64,000 nt of DNA from Ohtaekwangia sp. (GCA_021155195.1 JAJNPV010000037.1:186001-250000); one strand, 5' to 3'. Positions 51,976-61,078 are shown, counted from the first letter of the stretch. Numbers and translations: made by a program. The notes: generated from the letters alone by a model not told the origin.

Positions 51976-53259
51976 ATGCAAACTGAAAGGCTATATGAGA
52001 AATTCCTGCAAGCAGGAGCGGTTTCTACCGATACCCGTCAAATACCAGCGGGGTCAATTTTTTTTGCACTGCGTGGCGAGAAATTTAATGCCAATGAATT
52101 TGCCAATGAAGCCTTAGCTAAAGGCGCCAGCTTTGTGGTAATTGATGATGGGACTTTTGCAACGGATGACCGATGCATTTTGGTTAAAGATACGTTGACC
52201 ACTTTGCAAGACCTTGCCCGGCACCATCGAAAACAAATGACTATTCCCGTGATAGGACTTACGGGCTCTAATGGAAAAACAACCAGCAAAGAATTATTGA
52301 ATGCAGTTTTAAGTAAGAAGTATAAAACTTTTGCCACCAAGGGTAATTTAAATAATCATATTGGAGTCCCATTATCTATTTTAAGCATCAATCAATCCAT
52401 TGAGCTTGCCGTAATTGAAATGGGAGCTAATCACGTAGGCGAAATTGCATTACTTTGCTCAATTGCAAATCCCACCCATGGATTTATTACCAATATTGGC
52501 AAAGCCCATATTGGCACGTTTGGTGGATTTGAAAATATCATTCGAGGTAAATCAGAATTGTATCAACACTTGCTTACTCATGATGGAGTTGTATTTATCA
52601 ATTCACAAAACCCGATATTCACAAACATGGCAAAGCGATTTGCCAAGCCATACTTCTATCCGGCTGCAGGAGATTATTATCAGGCAAGTTTTTTAGATGC
52701 AGATCCTTTTATTAGATATAAAGCTGAGAATGGTGAGGTTGTGCAAACCCAACTGATGGGTGCTTACAATTTTGAAAACATTGCCGCAGCACTTTGTATT
52801 GGAAAATATTTTGAAGTTGATGGAAATATAGCAAATGCCGCTGTGGCGGAATATATGCCAGGAAATATGCGCTCGCAAGTAATTAAGAAAGGGAGCAACA
52901 CCATTATTTTAGATGCCTACAATGCCAACCCAAGTTCGATGGAGGCTGCTATCGAAAATCTTGCAACCATAAAGGCTTCAAGGAAAGTTGTAATTCTTGG
53001 TGACATGTTTGAGCTAGAAGAGGAGGCTGAAGCAGAACATAAAAAAATTGGAGAGCTACTCTCGGCAAAAAAGTTTGATCAGGTTTTATTTTGTGGCAAC
53101 CTCATGAAATCAGCAAACGCTGTTTATGAAAAGGGAAAATTGTTTGAGAAAAAAGATCAGTTGATTGAGTACCTTAAAGCAAACCCAATTCATAACGCTA
53201 CCGTTTTGGTTAAAGCTTCGCGAGGCATCGGGCTTGAGGCAATTGTTGAATATCTTTAA
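51976..53259 (+). CDS. murF: UDP-N-acetylmuramoyl-tripeptide--D-alanyl-D-alanine ligase
   Basis: The 427-residue cytosolic protein completes the peptidoglycan stem pentapeptide. It has the Mur ligase N-terminal domain (about 1-85, STDTRQIPAGSIFFALRGEKFNAN), the ATP-binding P-loop GSNGKTT at 98-103, NLNNHIGVPLSILSI, VIEMGANHVGEI, and a C-terminal domain with LDAYNANPSSMEAAI and VKASRGIGLE. It stands alone here, away from other division-wall genes. Confidence 0.95.
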   Translation: MQTERLYEKFLQAGAVSTDTRQIPAGSIFFALRGEKFNANEFANEALAKGASFVVIDDGTFATDDRCILVKDTLTTLQDLARHHRKQMTIPVIGLTGSNGKTTSKELLNAVLSKKYKTFATKGNLNNHIGVPLSILSINQSIELAVIEMGANHVGEIALLCSIANPTHGFITNIGKAHIGTFGGFENIIRGKSELYQHLLTHDGVVFINSQNPIFTNMAKRFAKPYFYPAAGDYYQASFLDADPFIRYKAENGEVVQTQLMGAYNFENIAAALCIGKYFEVDGNIANAAVAEYMPGNMRSQVIKKGSNTIILDAYNANPSSMEAAIENLATIKASRKVVILGDMFELEEEAEAEHKKIGELLSAKKFDQVLFCGNLMKSANAVYEKGKLFEKKDQLIEYLKANPIHNATVLVKASRGIGLEAIVEYL

Positions 53260-53297
53260 AACGTAGTTCTTTAGACAAAGAGACTTTTTGAGAATAG

Positions 53298-53314
53298 TTA
53301 GCTAACTTAGCTAA
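53298..53314. repeat. Paired palindromes TTAGCTAA
   Basis: Two copies of the 8-base palindrome TTAGCTAA are separated by one C, 21 bases before the DUF2461 start. They could be an operator for a dimeric regulator; chance is possible. Confidence 0.25.
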
Positions 53315-53334
53315 TAATTTTTAGTTGCTTGAAA

Positions 53335-53988
53335 ATGGAAAACATCTTAAAATTTCTAAAAGCCATTTCAAAAAATAATAACCGCGAGTGGTTTGAAAAG
53401 AATAAACCTAAATACTTAGCGGTGAAATCAGAGTTTGATGACTTTCTTGAAAAGCTCCATAAGGAGTTATTAAAGTTCGATGATAGCCTGGGTGGGATTA
53501 ATCCGCGCAAACTTGCGTTTCGGATTTATCGTGATGTTCGGTTTAGCAAAGACAAACGACCTTATAAAGTAAATATGGGGGCAGGTATGTCATCGCATGG
53601 CAAGATGGAACAAGAGCCAGGCTATTATATTCATATTGAACCCGGAAAAAGTTTTGTTGCCGGTGGCATGTATATGCCCGATAATGAAAAACTTGCCAAG
53701 ATTAGGCAGGAGATAGATTACAATACAAAAGGATTTCAAAAAATCCTGAATGACAAAAAATTCAAAAAACTATTTCCTGCGTTGGGTGATTTCGACAAAT
53801 TGAAAACGGCTCCAAAGGGGTATCCTAAGGATCATCCAAACATAGACTTGCTTAAATATAAAAGCTACATTGTGTCGCACAACTTTTCCGATGCTGAGGT
53901 CGCGAACAAAAATTTTATTAAAAAGGTAGCGGAGGCTTGCAAGACGGTTAAATCCCTAAATGATTTTCTGAAGGAAGCCATTGCCTGA
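53335..53988 (+). CDS. DUF2461 family protein
   Basis: From the ATG at 53335 the product is 217 residues. It belongs to the DUF2461/TIGR02453 family, with the conserved N-terminal LKFLKAISKNNNREWFEKNKPKY, PRKLAFRIYRDVRFSKDKRPYKVN, and YYIHIEPGKSFVAGGMYMP. The family is widespread and uncharacterised; no catalytic motif is evident. It has no signal peptide. A short hairpin follows 25 bases after the stop. Confidence 0.9.
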   Translation: MENILKFLKAISKNNNREWFEKNKPKYLAVKSEFDDFLEKLHKELLKFDDSLGGINPRKLAFRIYRDVRFSKDKRPYKVNMGAGMSSHGKMEQEPGYYIHIEPGKSFVAGGMYMPDNEKLAKIRQEIDYNTKGFQKILNDKKFKKLFPALGDFDKLKTAPKGYPKDHPNIDLLKYKSYIVSHNFSDAEVANKNFIKKVAEACKTVKSLNDFLKEAIA

Positions 53989-54013
53989 TTCATTTTTAAA
54001 ATCACAGGAAACG

Positions 54014-54029
54014 GCTTGCATTTGCAAGC
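54014..54029 (+). terminator. Weak terminator-like hairpin after DUF2461 gene
   Basis: GCTTGC, loop ATTT, GCAAGC form a perfect 6-pair stem 25 bases after the stop codon. No T-run follows directly, so termination would be weak or the hairpin may only stabilise the transcript end. Confidence 0.3.
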
Positions 54030-54112
54030 AAATCATCTTTGATAAAGCAATCGCTAAGGCCTATTTAGCTGAAATGGATTATAGCCATTTATAATATAAA
54101 TCTGTATTGAGC

Positions 54113-54120
54113 TAAATTTG
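54113..54120 (+). promoter_or_regulatory. -7 box upstream of tandem kinase genes
   Basis: TAAATTTG matches TAnnTTTG exactly and lies 40 bases before the ATG at 54161. A TTT at about -33 is only a partial match to TTG. Confidence 0.4.
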
Positions 54121-54160
54121 GTTTTATCTTGGAAACGTAAAGTCTTCATAAATCGAAACT

Positions 54161-55438
54161 ATGCTGGGAAGGAAATTTAGAGATTTGGTAATAGGAAAAG
54201 AGACTTTTGTTGACTCTTGGGTTGAATACAAACATGCAATTTTACGAGGGCAACTAATTGTAGTTTCTTTATTGGTGGGTATAGTTTATATCATTGTCGA
54301 TTGGTATAATAATGTATTAGGAAACGAACCTTACTATGTTGCAGTAATAGTAACAGCTATAGTTACATTCATTCTTAATCGCAAGAGGAAATATTTACTC
54401 TCAAACATTCTATTTCTATCCCTCATTAATACCATAGTCTTTTTGTTTGCCTCCAATGATAGTTATAAGAGTGGAGTCTACATGTTTTTTGTAATTACGG
54501 GAATTACCAGTGTTACATTGTTTGGACGTAAAAATAGGGGGCTTGCAATTTTCTTTATTATTCTTTCGGTCATTTTGTTTTTTCTCTCTTACTGGGGTAA
54601 TTTCTCCATTCGGCCAAAGCGCGTTTTTACAGAAGAGTATATTCAAATTAGTTTTGCAACAAACTTTGTAATTGCCCTGGTTACAGGCATCACATTGTTG
54701 TACTTTCTCATTGATGTTAATCATGTTACCGAAAGGGAGATTCTTACAAAAAATGAGTTGTTAGCAAAAACTAATAGAGAGCTTGATCGCTTTGTTTACA
54801 GTGCTTCTCATGATCTGCGGGCTCCTCTTCGGTCTTTATTGGGTTTGATTGAGGTGACACAAAAAACTCATGACCAAGAGGAGATTAATGAATGCCTTGA
54901 GTTAATGAAGCAACGCATTGATAACATGGATGAGTTTATCAAAGAGATCATAGACTTTTCGCGCAATACCAGAACAGAGGTGAAAAAAGAAAACTTTATT
55001 CTTTTGCCTATTATAAAGGAGATGGTTGAAAACCTGAAGTTTGCAGAAGGTATGGAAAAAATTTATGTACGTATGGATGTCGCTCCAGAGTTGAAAATGG
55101 TTTCCGATTTGCCCCGGTTAAAAGTAATCCTACAAAATCTTATCGGCAATGCATTCAAGTATCATGACTCACAAAATGAGCAGCCTGAGGTGTTGATAAG
55201 AGCTGAAGCTGAGGGTAATCAGGTTCGTATTGAAATTAAAGATAATGGCTTGGGGATAGCGGAAGAGCATCAAGCCCGGATTTTTGAAATGTTTTATCGC
55301 GCTTCTGATAAATCACAAGGCTCAGGTTTGGGGCTGTACATTGTAAAGGAAACATTGGCTAAATTAAACGGCTCTATAAAGGTTGATTCAGTGGTGGGCA
55401 AGGGATCTCAGTTCACGGTTTGGTTACCTAATTCCTAG
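54161..55438 (+). CDS. Membrane sensor histidine kinase
   Basis: The 425-residue protein has about six membrane segments in residues 28-190, an 18-residue linker, a HisKA domain with H217 (YSASHDLRAP), and a HATPase domain with NLIGNAFKYHD, DNGLGIAEEH and GSGLGLYIVKE. The membrane region is of the same type as in the kinases at 26694 and 55442 (EYKHAILRGQ matches EFKYAMLRGQ in the former). It lacks PAS, HAMP or receiver domains, so sensing must occur in or near the membrane. The next kinase gene starts 3 bases downstream. Confidence 0.92.
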   Translation: MLGRKFRDLVIGKETFVDSWVEYKHAILRGQLIVVSLLVGIVYIIVDWYNNVLGNEPYYVAVIVTAIVTFILNRKRKYLLSNILFLSLINTIVFLFASNDSYKSGVYMFFVITGITSVTLFGRKNRGLAIFFIILSVILFFLSYWGNFSIRPKRVFTEEYIQISFATNFVIALVTGITLLYFLIDVNHVTEREILTKNELLAKTNRELDRFVYSASHDLRAPLRSLLGLIEVTQKTHDQEEINECLELMKQRIDNMDEFIKEIIDFSRNTRTEVKKENFILLPIIKEMVENLKFAEGMEKIYVRMDVAPELKMVSDLPRLKVILQNLIGNAFKYHDSQNEQPEVLIRAEAEGNQVRIEIKDNGLGIAEEHQARIFEMFYRASDKSQGSGLGLYIVKETLAKLNGSIKVDSVVGKGSQFTVWLPNS

Positions 55439-55441
55439 CAT

Positions 55442-56683
55442 ATGGGCTTCCAAAAATTCGTTTTAGGTGATCGGGTTCTGGAAACAGAAAGTGAAAAGAG
55501 AAAAGTAATACTGGGAGCTTACCTTATTTTGATCTATGTAGGAATTGACCTTTTCTTTTTTTTAGTCAATCTTTTTAATGATGAAGGCAAACCCATCTCA
55601 TTATTCATTGGCTTTGTAGTATCCACTCTATGTTTATTCCTTATGCGTTGGGGCAAAGTGGATGCCGCCATTATCATTCATTTAATCCGTGGAAACGTAC
55701 TGGCCTATTACTTTTCAGCTATAGATTTCGATCCACTTCAAACGGGTTCTTATTTTTATTTTATCCCCTGTAGCTTGGGGGCTTTAGCAGTATTTGGATA
55801 TCGCCAGCGATGGATGGGTATCGGATTTACCATGTTGAGTTTCACACTCTTTATGATTGCGATTTTTAAACCATCAAATTTTAGTCCCAATGAAGCACAC
55901 TTTTATTTAATCATCAGTTTCTTAATTGTACTCGTTATAGGGATTCTCATCATCATTTTCTTTGATCGGATGGTTACAAACTCCGAAAAAAATATTCTTC
56001 AGAAGAACATGGAGTTAACCAAGGTCAATCAGGAATTAGATCGGTTTGTGTATAGCGCTTCGCATGACCTGCGTGCTCCACTCAGTTCTATGGCAGGACT
56101 TATTCATCTGGCTCAGCGCGATCCGCAAGATGCCCAAACGTATCTTTCATTAATGGATAAACGCGTGAAGGTGATGGATCACTATATTAAAGACATTGTG
56201 GAGTATTCGCGAAATTCAAGAGTAGAAGTGTCGATTACCAGAGTGCATCTAAAATCAGTTGTAGAAGAAGTTGTTAACACGCTAAAATATTCAATTGACC
56301 CGAATAAAATTGTTATTGAGATTGCGATAGACGAAACGCTGAAGATAAAAACAGATGAATTGAGGTTGCGTGTAATTTTAAACAACCTGATTAGCAATGC
56401 ATTTAAGTATATGGCCATGTTCAAGGCTCAACCCCGGCTTACGATTCGTGCTTTCATGCAAAACGATCGGTGTTTAATTGTGATTGAAGATAATGGTATC
56501 GGTATTCGCACGGAACATCAAGTTAAAATTTTTGATATGTTTTATAGGGCTAATGATTCGGTTCCCGGCTCTGGGCTAGGTCTTTACATTGCAAAGGAAA
56601 CTGCCGATAAATTGAATGGTAAAATATCCTTCCAGTCTGTATTTGGTGAGGGAAGTACATTCACCATCTCTTTACCTGTTTGA
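55442..56683 (+). CDS. Membrane sensor histidine kinase, tandem paralogue
   Basis: The 413-residue protein follows the preceding kinase gene with a 3-base gap and has the same architecture: about six membrane segments within 20-180, a HisKA domain with H208 (YSASHDLRAP), and a HATPase domain with NNLISNAFKYM, DNGIGIRTEH and GSGLGLYIAKE. The catalytic halves are closely similar while the membrane halves diverge, suggesting duplication followed by a change in signal or partner. No response regulator gene lies nearby. Confidence 0.92.
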   Translation: MGFQKFVLGDRVLETESEKRKVILGAYLILIYVGIDLFFFLVNLFNDEGKPISLFIGFVVSTLCLFLMRWGKVDAAIIIHLIRGNVLAYYFSAIDFDPLQTGSYFYFIPCSLGALAVFGYRQRWMGIGFTMLSFTLFMIAIFKPSNFSPNEAHFYLIISFLIVLVIGILIIIFFDRMVTNSEKNILQKNMELTKVNQELDRFVYSASHDLRAPLSSMAGLIHLAQRDPQDAQTYLSLMDKRVKVMDHYIKDIVEYSRNSRVEVSITRVHLKSVVEEVVNTLKYSIDPNKIVIEIAIDETLKIKTDELRLRVILNNLISNAFKYMAMFKAQPRLTIRAFMQNDRCLIVIEDNGIGIRTEHQVKIFDMFYRANDSVPGSGLGLYIAKETADKLNGKISFQSVFGEGSTFTISLPV

Positions 56684-56734
56684 AATTCTAAAATTTAATA
56701 TCTGCGACTTCTTCCTTCTACTAGCTAACAATTC

Positions 56735-56742
56735 TATCTTTG
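56735..56742 (+). promoter_or_regulatory. -7 box immediately before glyQS
   Basis: TATCTTTG matches TAnnTTTG, only 6 bases from the ATG at 56749. Transcription would begin at or next to the start codon, so the mRNA would be leaderless or nearly so. No -33 TTG is seen. Confidence 0.4.
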
Positions 56743-56748
56743 CCGCTT

Positions 56749-58290
56749 ATGGCAAATCAGGAAGACAATCTTTTTAAAAATGTAATCTCCCATGCGAAAG
56801 AGTATGGGTTTATTTTCCCCTCCAGCGAAATTTATGACGGCCTCAGTGCTGTATATGATTATGGACAAAATGGATCGGAGCTAAAAAATAACATCAAAGA
56901 ATATTGGTGGAAGTTCATGACCTTGCTTCATGATAATATCGTAGGGATCGATGCAGCAATTTTTATGCATCCTACAACCTGGAAAGCTTCTGGTCATGTG
57001 GATGCTTTTAATGACCCCATGCTTGATAATAAGGATTCCAAAAAGCGGTATCGAGCCGATCAGCTGGTGGAAGGAGTAATTGAGAAGCTAGAAGAAAAAA
57101 TTGAGAAAGAAGTAGAGAAGGCTGCCAAACGCTTTGAAAACTTTGATCGCGCCATGTTCATTAATACCAATGGGCGCGTTGTTGAGTATCAAAAGAAGAT
57201 TGATGAAACCAATGAAAGATTAAAGCAAACTTTGGCCGATGGCGACATGGCTGGGTTAAAGCAGCTAATCATTGATTTGGAAATAGCAGATCCTATTTCA
57301 GGAACTAAAAACTGGACCGATGTGCGCCAGTTTAATCTCATGTTCTCAACAGAAATGGGATCGGTAGCAGATGATTCTAATAAAATTTATTTACGCCCCG
57401 AAACCGCACAAGGTATTTTTGTAAACTTTTTGAATGTGCAAAAAACCGGGCGCATGAAAATCCCATTTGGGATTGCCCAGATCGGAAAAGCTTTTCGTAA
57501 CGAAATTGTGGCCCGCCAGTTTATCTTTCGCATGCGCGAGTTTGAGCAAATGGAGATGCAATTTTTTGTGAAGCCGGGTGAAGAAATGAAGTGGTATGAG
57601 TTCTGGAAAGAGAAGCGTATGAAATGGCATCAAACGTTGGGAATTGGTGCTGAAAACTATCGCTTTCATGATCACCTTAATTTGGCACACTATGCCAATG
57701 CAGCGTGCGATATTCAATTCAATTTTCCTATGGGCTTTCGCGAATTGGAAGGTATTCACTCGCGAACAGACTTTGATCTGAAAAGTCACGAAAAATTTTC
57801 GGGTAAAAAATTACAATACTTTGATTCAGAAGACAATCAGAATTATATTCCTTACGTAGTGGAGACTTCTGTTGGGTTGGATCGGATGTTTTTGTCGGTG
57901 CTTGCATCTTCGTATAAGGAAGAAAAATTAGAAGATGGCAGCGACAGAATTGTTTTAAAAATACCGGCTGCTTTGGCGCCTAATAAAGTAGCGATACTTC
58001 CACTAATGAAGAAAGACGGATTGCCAGAAAAGGCACATGAAATCATGAACTTATTGAAATTTGATTTCCGCTGCTTCTACGAAGAGAAAGATGCAATCGG
58101 AAAAAGGTACCGCAGGCAGGATGCAATCGGAACACCGTATTGCATTACCATTGATCATCAAACACTGGAAGACAACACTGTAACCATTCGCGACCGTGAC
58201 ACGATGAAGCAAGAACGCGTGGCAATCAGTGTGGTTAAATCGATTATACAAGACTCGGTTTCTATGGCAGAATTGCTAAAGAAAATTTAA
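56749..58290 (+). CDS. glyQS: Glycine--tRNA ligase (single-chain, class II)
   Basis: From the ATG at 56749 the product is 513 residues; a TTG at 56740 lies inside the probable promoter. It is the dimeric, eukaryote-like form that charges glycine onto tRNA-Gly, with HAKEYGFIFPSSEIYDGLSAVYDYGQNGSELK, GHVDAFNDPM, LRPETAQGIFVNF (motif 2 region), GIAQIGKAFRNEI, EFEQMEMQFF and GLDRMFL (motif 3). A C-terminal anticodon-binding domain starts near 410 (APNKVAILPL). The next gene begins 1 base after the stop. Confidence 0.96.
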   Translation: MANQEDNLFKNVISHAKEYGFIFPSSEIYDGLSAVYDYGQNGSELKNNIKEYWWKFMTLLHDNIVGIDAAIFMHPTTWKASGHVDAFNDPMLDNKDSKKRYRADQLVEGVIEKLEEKIEKEVEKAAKRFENFDRAMFINTNGRVVEYQKKIDETNERLKQTLADGDMAGLKQLIIDLEIADPISGTKNWTDVRQFNLMFSTEMGSVADDSNKIYLRPETAQGIFVNFLNVQKTGRMKIPFGIAQIGKAFRNEIVARQFIFRMREFEQMEMQFFVKPGEEMKWYEFWKEKRMKWHQTLGIGAENYRFHDHLNLAHYANAACDIQFNFPMGFRELEGIHSRTDFDLKSHEKFSGKKLQYFDSEDNQNYIPYVVETSVGLDRMFLSVLASSYKEEKLEDGSDRIVLKIPAALAPNKVAILPLMKKDGLPEKAHEIMNLLKFDFRCFYEEKDAIGKRYRRQDAIGTPYCITIDHQTLEDNTVTIRDRDTMKQERVAISVVKSIIQDSVSMAELLKKI

Positions 58291-58291
58291 C

Positions 58292-59068
58292 GTGCGATTT
58301 GCGTTGTTAGCAGCGTTGGCGCAACTTCTGTATAAAGGTTATCAGGAGTTGCGCTTTCGTTTTTATTACGGGCCCATCTTCCATCGGTTCCTCAATCGCA
58401 AATACATTTTCTATACTTCCCTACCTTGGTCATTAAAATTAAAATTCCTTCGCTTGGCGCGCGATCAGTATGAGTACTTTGATTTTGTTCCACGCGACAA
58501 AATAAAGCTAACTCGTGCCATGAAGGCAATTATTTCATGCGCAGCAGCGCAATTGATTTTGTTCTTGCCAAAAAAAAGTCTTTCATTTTTTAAACGGATT
58601 ATTGTTTACCCGGATTATTACAATTCAGTGATTACCCACCGCAAACACAAAGGTGAAGTAAACCCCGGTTTGCGTGTAATTGTGTTCAGTTGGCGCGGCA
58701 TAGCCGAAGGACTAAGCGATCAGAAGGATGGTATAAATTTATTGCTTCATGAATTTGCACATGCGCTTTGGCTTGAGAATAAACTTACTGATTATGTTAC
58801 GTTTGATGAGAAAGTGGTTGAGCAAGTTGAAAAATATGCAGAAAAGGAGATGGCTAATTTGGCGTTGAATGAGCAACATTTTTTCAGGAAGTATGCATTC
58901 AATAACATGGAGGAGTTTTTTGCGGTTGCTGTAGAGAATTTTTTTGAACGACCCGGACTCTTTCAACAGGAGCAACCTGAACTTTATCTTATTTTAGCAA
59001 AACTATTTAAACAAGACCCTATAAAACTATATGCATCCCGTCCTCAACAAAAACCTCTTTTTCGTTAA
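58292..59068 (+). CDS. Zinc-dependent peptidase, MtfA-like
   Basis: The 258-residue protein starts with GTG one base after the glyQS stop. It belongs to the MtfA/DUF980 peptidase family, with HExxH motif at H153, E154, H157 (LLLHEFAHALWLEN) and an acidic third-ligand region near NMEEFFAVAVENFF at 210-225. The N-terminal 20 residues are hydrophobic/basic and may attach it to the membrane, in contrast to soluble E. coli MtfA, which acts on the Mlc-linked glucose PTS system. Its last 38 bases overlap the next gene. Confidence 0.85.
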   Translation: MRFALLAALAQLLYKGYQELRFRFYYGPIFHRFLNRKYIFYTSLPWSLKLKFLRLARDQYEYFDFVPRDKIKLTRAMKAIISCAAAQLILFLPKKSLSFFKRIIVYPDYYNSVITHRKHKGEVNPGLRVIVFSWRGIAEGLSDQKDGINLLLHEFAHALWLENKLTDYVTFDEKVVEQVEKYAEKEMANLALNEQHFFRKYAFNNMEEFFAVAVENFFERPGLFQQEQPELYLILAKLFKQDPIKLYASRPQQKPLFR

Positions 59069-59621
59069 AGAGCACGTAAAGATTTTCAAAGCTGCCAATA
59101 GCTTTGATGTGTTTGATCCCGAAACCAGCGAAATGATCCTTCAATGCCGCGAAGAGAACCTTGGCTTTTTCACAAAAATGTTTCGCTTTACAGATTATAA
59201 AAGAACTACTCCGTTTGAAATCGACATTAAAACTCCCAACGGGCAAACAATCCTTACAGTGAAACGGGGTGTATCATTTTTTCTTTCTACTGTGCAGGTT
59301 CTTGACGAGAGAAAACAATTGATTGGAATGTTTAAACAAAAATTCTTAAGCATAGGCGGTAAGTTTGAAGTGTTGGATGCAAGCGAGCGCCCCCTTTGTA
59401 TGTTAAAAGGTAAATGGACAAGTTGGGATTTTAAATTCGTGAGTAATGATGGAAAAGAATTTGCAACCGTTACCAAAAAATGGAATGGCTTGGGCAAAGA
59501 GCTCTTCACCTCTGCCGATAATTATATCTTACAAATCAGTTCGCAAGTACCTGCTGACAATCCATTGCGCATGTTGATAATGGCAGCTGTTATGTGTATT
59601 GATCTGGTGTTGAAAGAGTAA
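59031..59621 (+). CDS. Scramblase/LURP-one-like protein
   Basis: The 196-residue protein has the 12-stranded barrel-like sequence of the phospholipid scramblase-related/LURP1 fold: NLFFVKEHVKIFKAANSFDVFDP, TPFEIDIKTPNGQTILTVKRG, STVQVLDERKQLIGMFKQKF, and KWTSWDFKF. The C-terminal hydrophobic helix (RMLIMAAVMCIDLVL) matches the central helix of the fold. Family members bind lipids or nucleic acids; bacterial function is unknown. It overlaps the upstream peptidase gene by 38 bases and dgt follows 2 bases downstream. Confidence 0.75.
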   Translation: MHPVLNKNLFFVKEHVKIFKAANSFDVFDPETSEMILQCREENLGFFTKMFRFTDYKRTTPFEIDIKTPNGQTILTVKRGVSFFLSTVQVLDERKQLIGMFKQKFLSIGGKFEVLDASERPLCMLKGKWTSWDFKFVSNDGKEFATVTKKWNGLGKELFTSADNYILQISSQVPADNPLRMLIMAAVMCIDLVLKE

Positions 59622-59623
59622 CT

Positions 59624-60946
59624 ATGATCTGGACTCAACTATTATCGTATCAAAGGCTAAATCAAAAGTCTGATTTGGCAGAATCTACCCGCAGCGCATT
59701 TGAGCAAGACTATGATCGGATTATTTTCTCGCATCCGTTCCGCAGGCTGCAAGATAAAACACAAGTACATCCGTTACCGGAACATGATTTTGTTCATACC
59801 CGACTAACGCATAGCCTCGAAGTTTCAAGTGTTGGTCGATCGCTTGGCAGGCGGGTGGGGGAAGTTCTTATTCAACGTCATGAAGATCTCTCCGCAAAAT
59901 TCTCTTCGCATGACTTTGGTACTGTGGTGGCGTCCGCATCCTTAGCTCATGACTTGGGGAATCCACCTTTTGGACATTCGGGTGAGGATGGGTTGAGTGA
60001 TTTTTTTCTTCATCATGAAGGTCAGAAATACAAACCACACTTTTCAGAACAGGAGTGGACAGATCTTACCCATTTTGAGGGTAATGCTCAGGGCTTTCGC
60101 ATCCTGAATAAGAGTCAATATCAAGGGCTTAGGCTTACACTGGCAACATTAGGAGCCTTCACAAAATACCCCTGTGCTTCGTTGGTACTAGCTCGAGATG
60201 CTTCCAAGAAGAGTCAGAAGAAGTTTGGTTTTTTTATGACCGAGCAAGAGTTGTTTAACGAAATGGCTGATCAACTTGGGTTGATCATGAATGCGGAGAA
60301 TGTTTGGACACGACATCCGCTTGCATTTTTAGTGGAAGCTGCTGACGATATCTGTTATAATATTATTGATCTGGAAGATGGTTGTCGGTTAGGATTGGTT
60401 TCTGTAAACGATACAATTGAATTGTTGGCTGCAATTTTAGGTTCCGACTTCAATCCTGAAAAAGCAGCACGCATTAAAAGTGTAGACGAAAAAATTGGTG
60501 TGCTACGCGCTATGGCCATTGGTAAATTGATTGCCGATGTGGTTGAGGTGTTTCTTCAAAATGAAACGGCAATCCTATCAGGAATTTTTGATCAGGCATT
60601 GACTGATTTAGGATCGTACAAAAATCAATTGAAGCAAATAATTGATATTTCCATTTCAAAAATCTATCGTGCACGGCATGTGGTTGAAATTGAATCGGCA
60701 GGATTTGAAGTGTTGCCCGGATTATTGGATGAGTTTATTAAAGCAGCAGAACATCTCGTAAAGAAAAATCAGGCCCGCAAATATGCTAACCTGGCAAGGC
60801 TACTCCCCACTGAAACCATAGCGATTATTCAAGCAAACCCTGACAATACCTACTTGCATTTTCGCGAGGTCATTGATTTTGTTTCGGGCTTGACAGACAC
60901 ACACGCACTTTCTCTGTATAGAAAAATTAATGGCTTTGAAATTTAG
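59624..60946 (+). CDS. dgt: Deoxyguanosinetriphosphate triphosphohydrolase
   Basis: The 440-residue HD-domain protein hydrolyses dGTP (and possibly other dNTPs) to the nucleoside and tripolyphosphate. Metal ligands are H63 (RLTHSLEVS), H109-D110 (LAHDLGNPPFGHSGE) and a later Asp in EAADDICYNIIDLEDG near 235. The first 40 residues with FEQDYDRIIFSHPFRRLQDKTQV are typical of Dgt. It belongs to the glyQS run with a 2-base spacing. A strong hairpin lies 24 bases after the stop. Confidence 0.93.
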   Translation: MIWTQLLSYQRLNQKSDLAESTRSAFEQDYDRIIFSHPFRRLQDKTQVHPLPEHDFVHTRLTHSLEVSSVGRSLGRRVGEVLIQRHEDLSAKFSSHDFGTVVASASLAHDLGNPPFGHSGEDGLSDFFLHHEGQKYKPHFSEQEWTDLTHFEGNAQGFRILNKSQYQGLRLTLATLGAFTKYPCASLVLARDASKKSQKKFGFFMTEQELFNEMADQLGLIMNAENVWTRHPLAFLVEAADDICYNIIDLEDGCRLGLVSVNDTIELLAAILGSDFNPEKAARIKSVDEKIGVLRAMAIGKLIADVVEVFLQNETAILSGIFDQALTDLGSYKNQLKQIIDISISKIYRARHVVEIESAGFEVLPGLLDEFIKAAEHLVKKNQARKYANLARLLPTETIAIIQANPDNTYLHFREVIDFVSGLTDTHALSLYRKINGFEI

Positions 60947-60969
60947 GTGATTTGTTCTCATTTAATGGT

Positions 60970-60988
60970 GTGCCTTACATTAAGGCAC
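60970..60988 (+). terminator. Hairpin at the end of the glyQS-dgt run
   Basis: GTGCCTTA, loop CAT, TAAGGCAC form a perfect 8-pair stem 24 bases after dgt. The T-rich tail is poor, so it may be a weak terminator or an RNA-stabilising hairpin. Confidence 0.4.
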
Positions 60989-61078
60989 TTAACTTGAATT
61001 TGAGGCAATTAGGCCTTCGCGTAAGCAAAATTTCTTAGTTTTACGGGTTCAAAAATTTAGAAATCACCCACTTAGCTT

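Noticed and set aside
57391..57789. Open frame of 132 codons opposite glyQS
   Set aside because: It lies wholly inside the conserved catalytic core of glyQS; no independent start signal or family motif.
59031..59068. Possible frameshift joining the MtfA-like and scramblase-like genes
   Set aside because: Both have complete ends and separate family features; the 38-base overlap is explained by an internal ATG in another frame.
59624..60946. dgt as part of an anti-phage nucleotide-depletion system
   Set aside because: Although some dGTPases act in defence, this one is a standard-length Dgt within a housekeeping operon, with no defence genes nearby.
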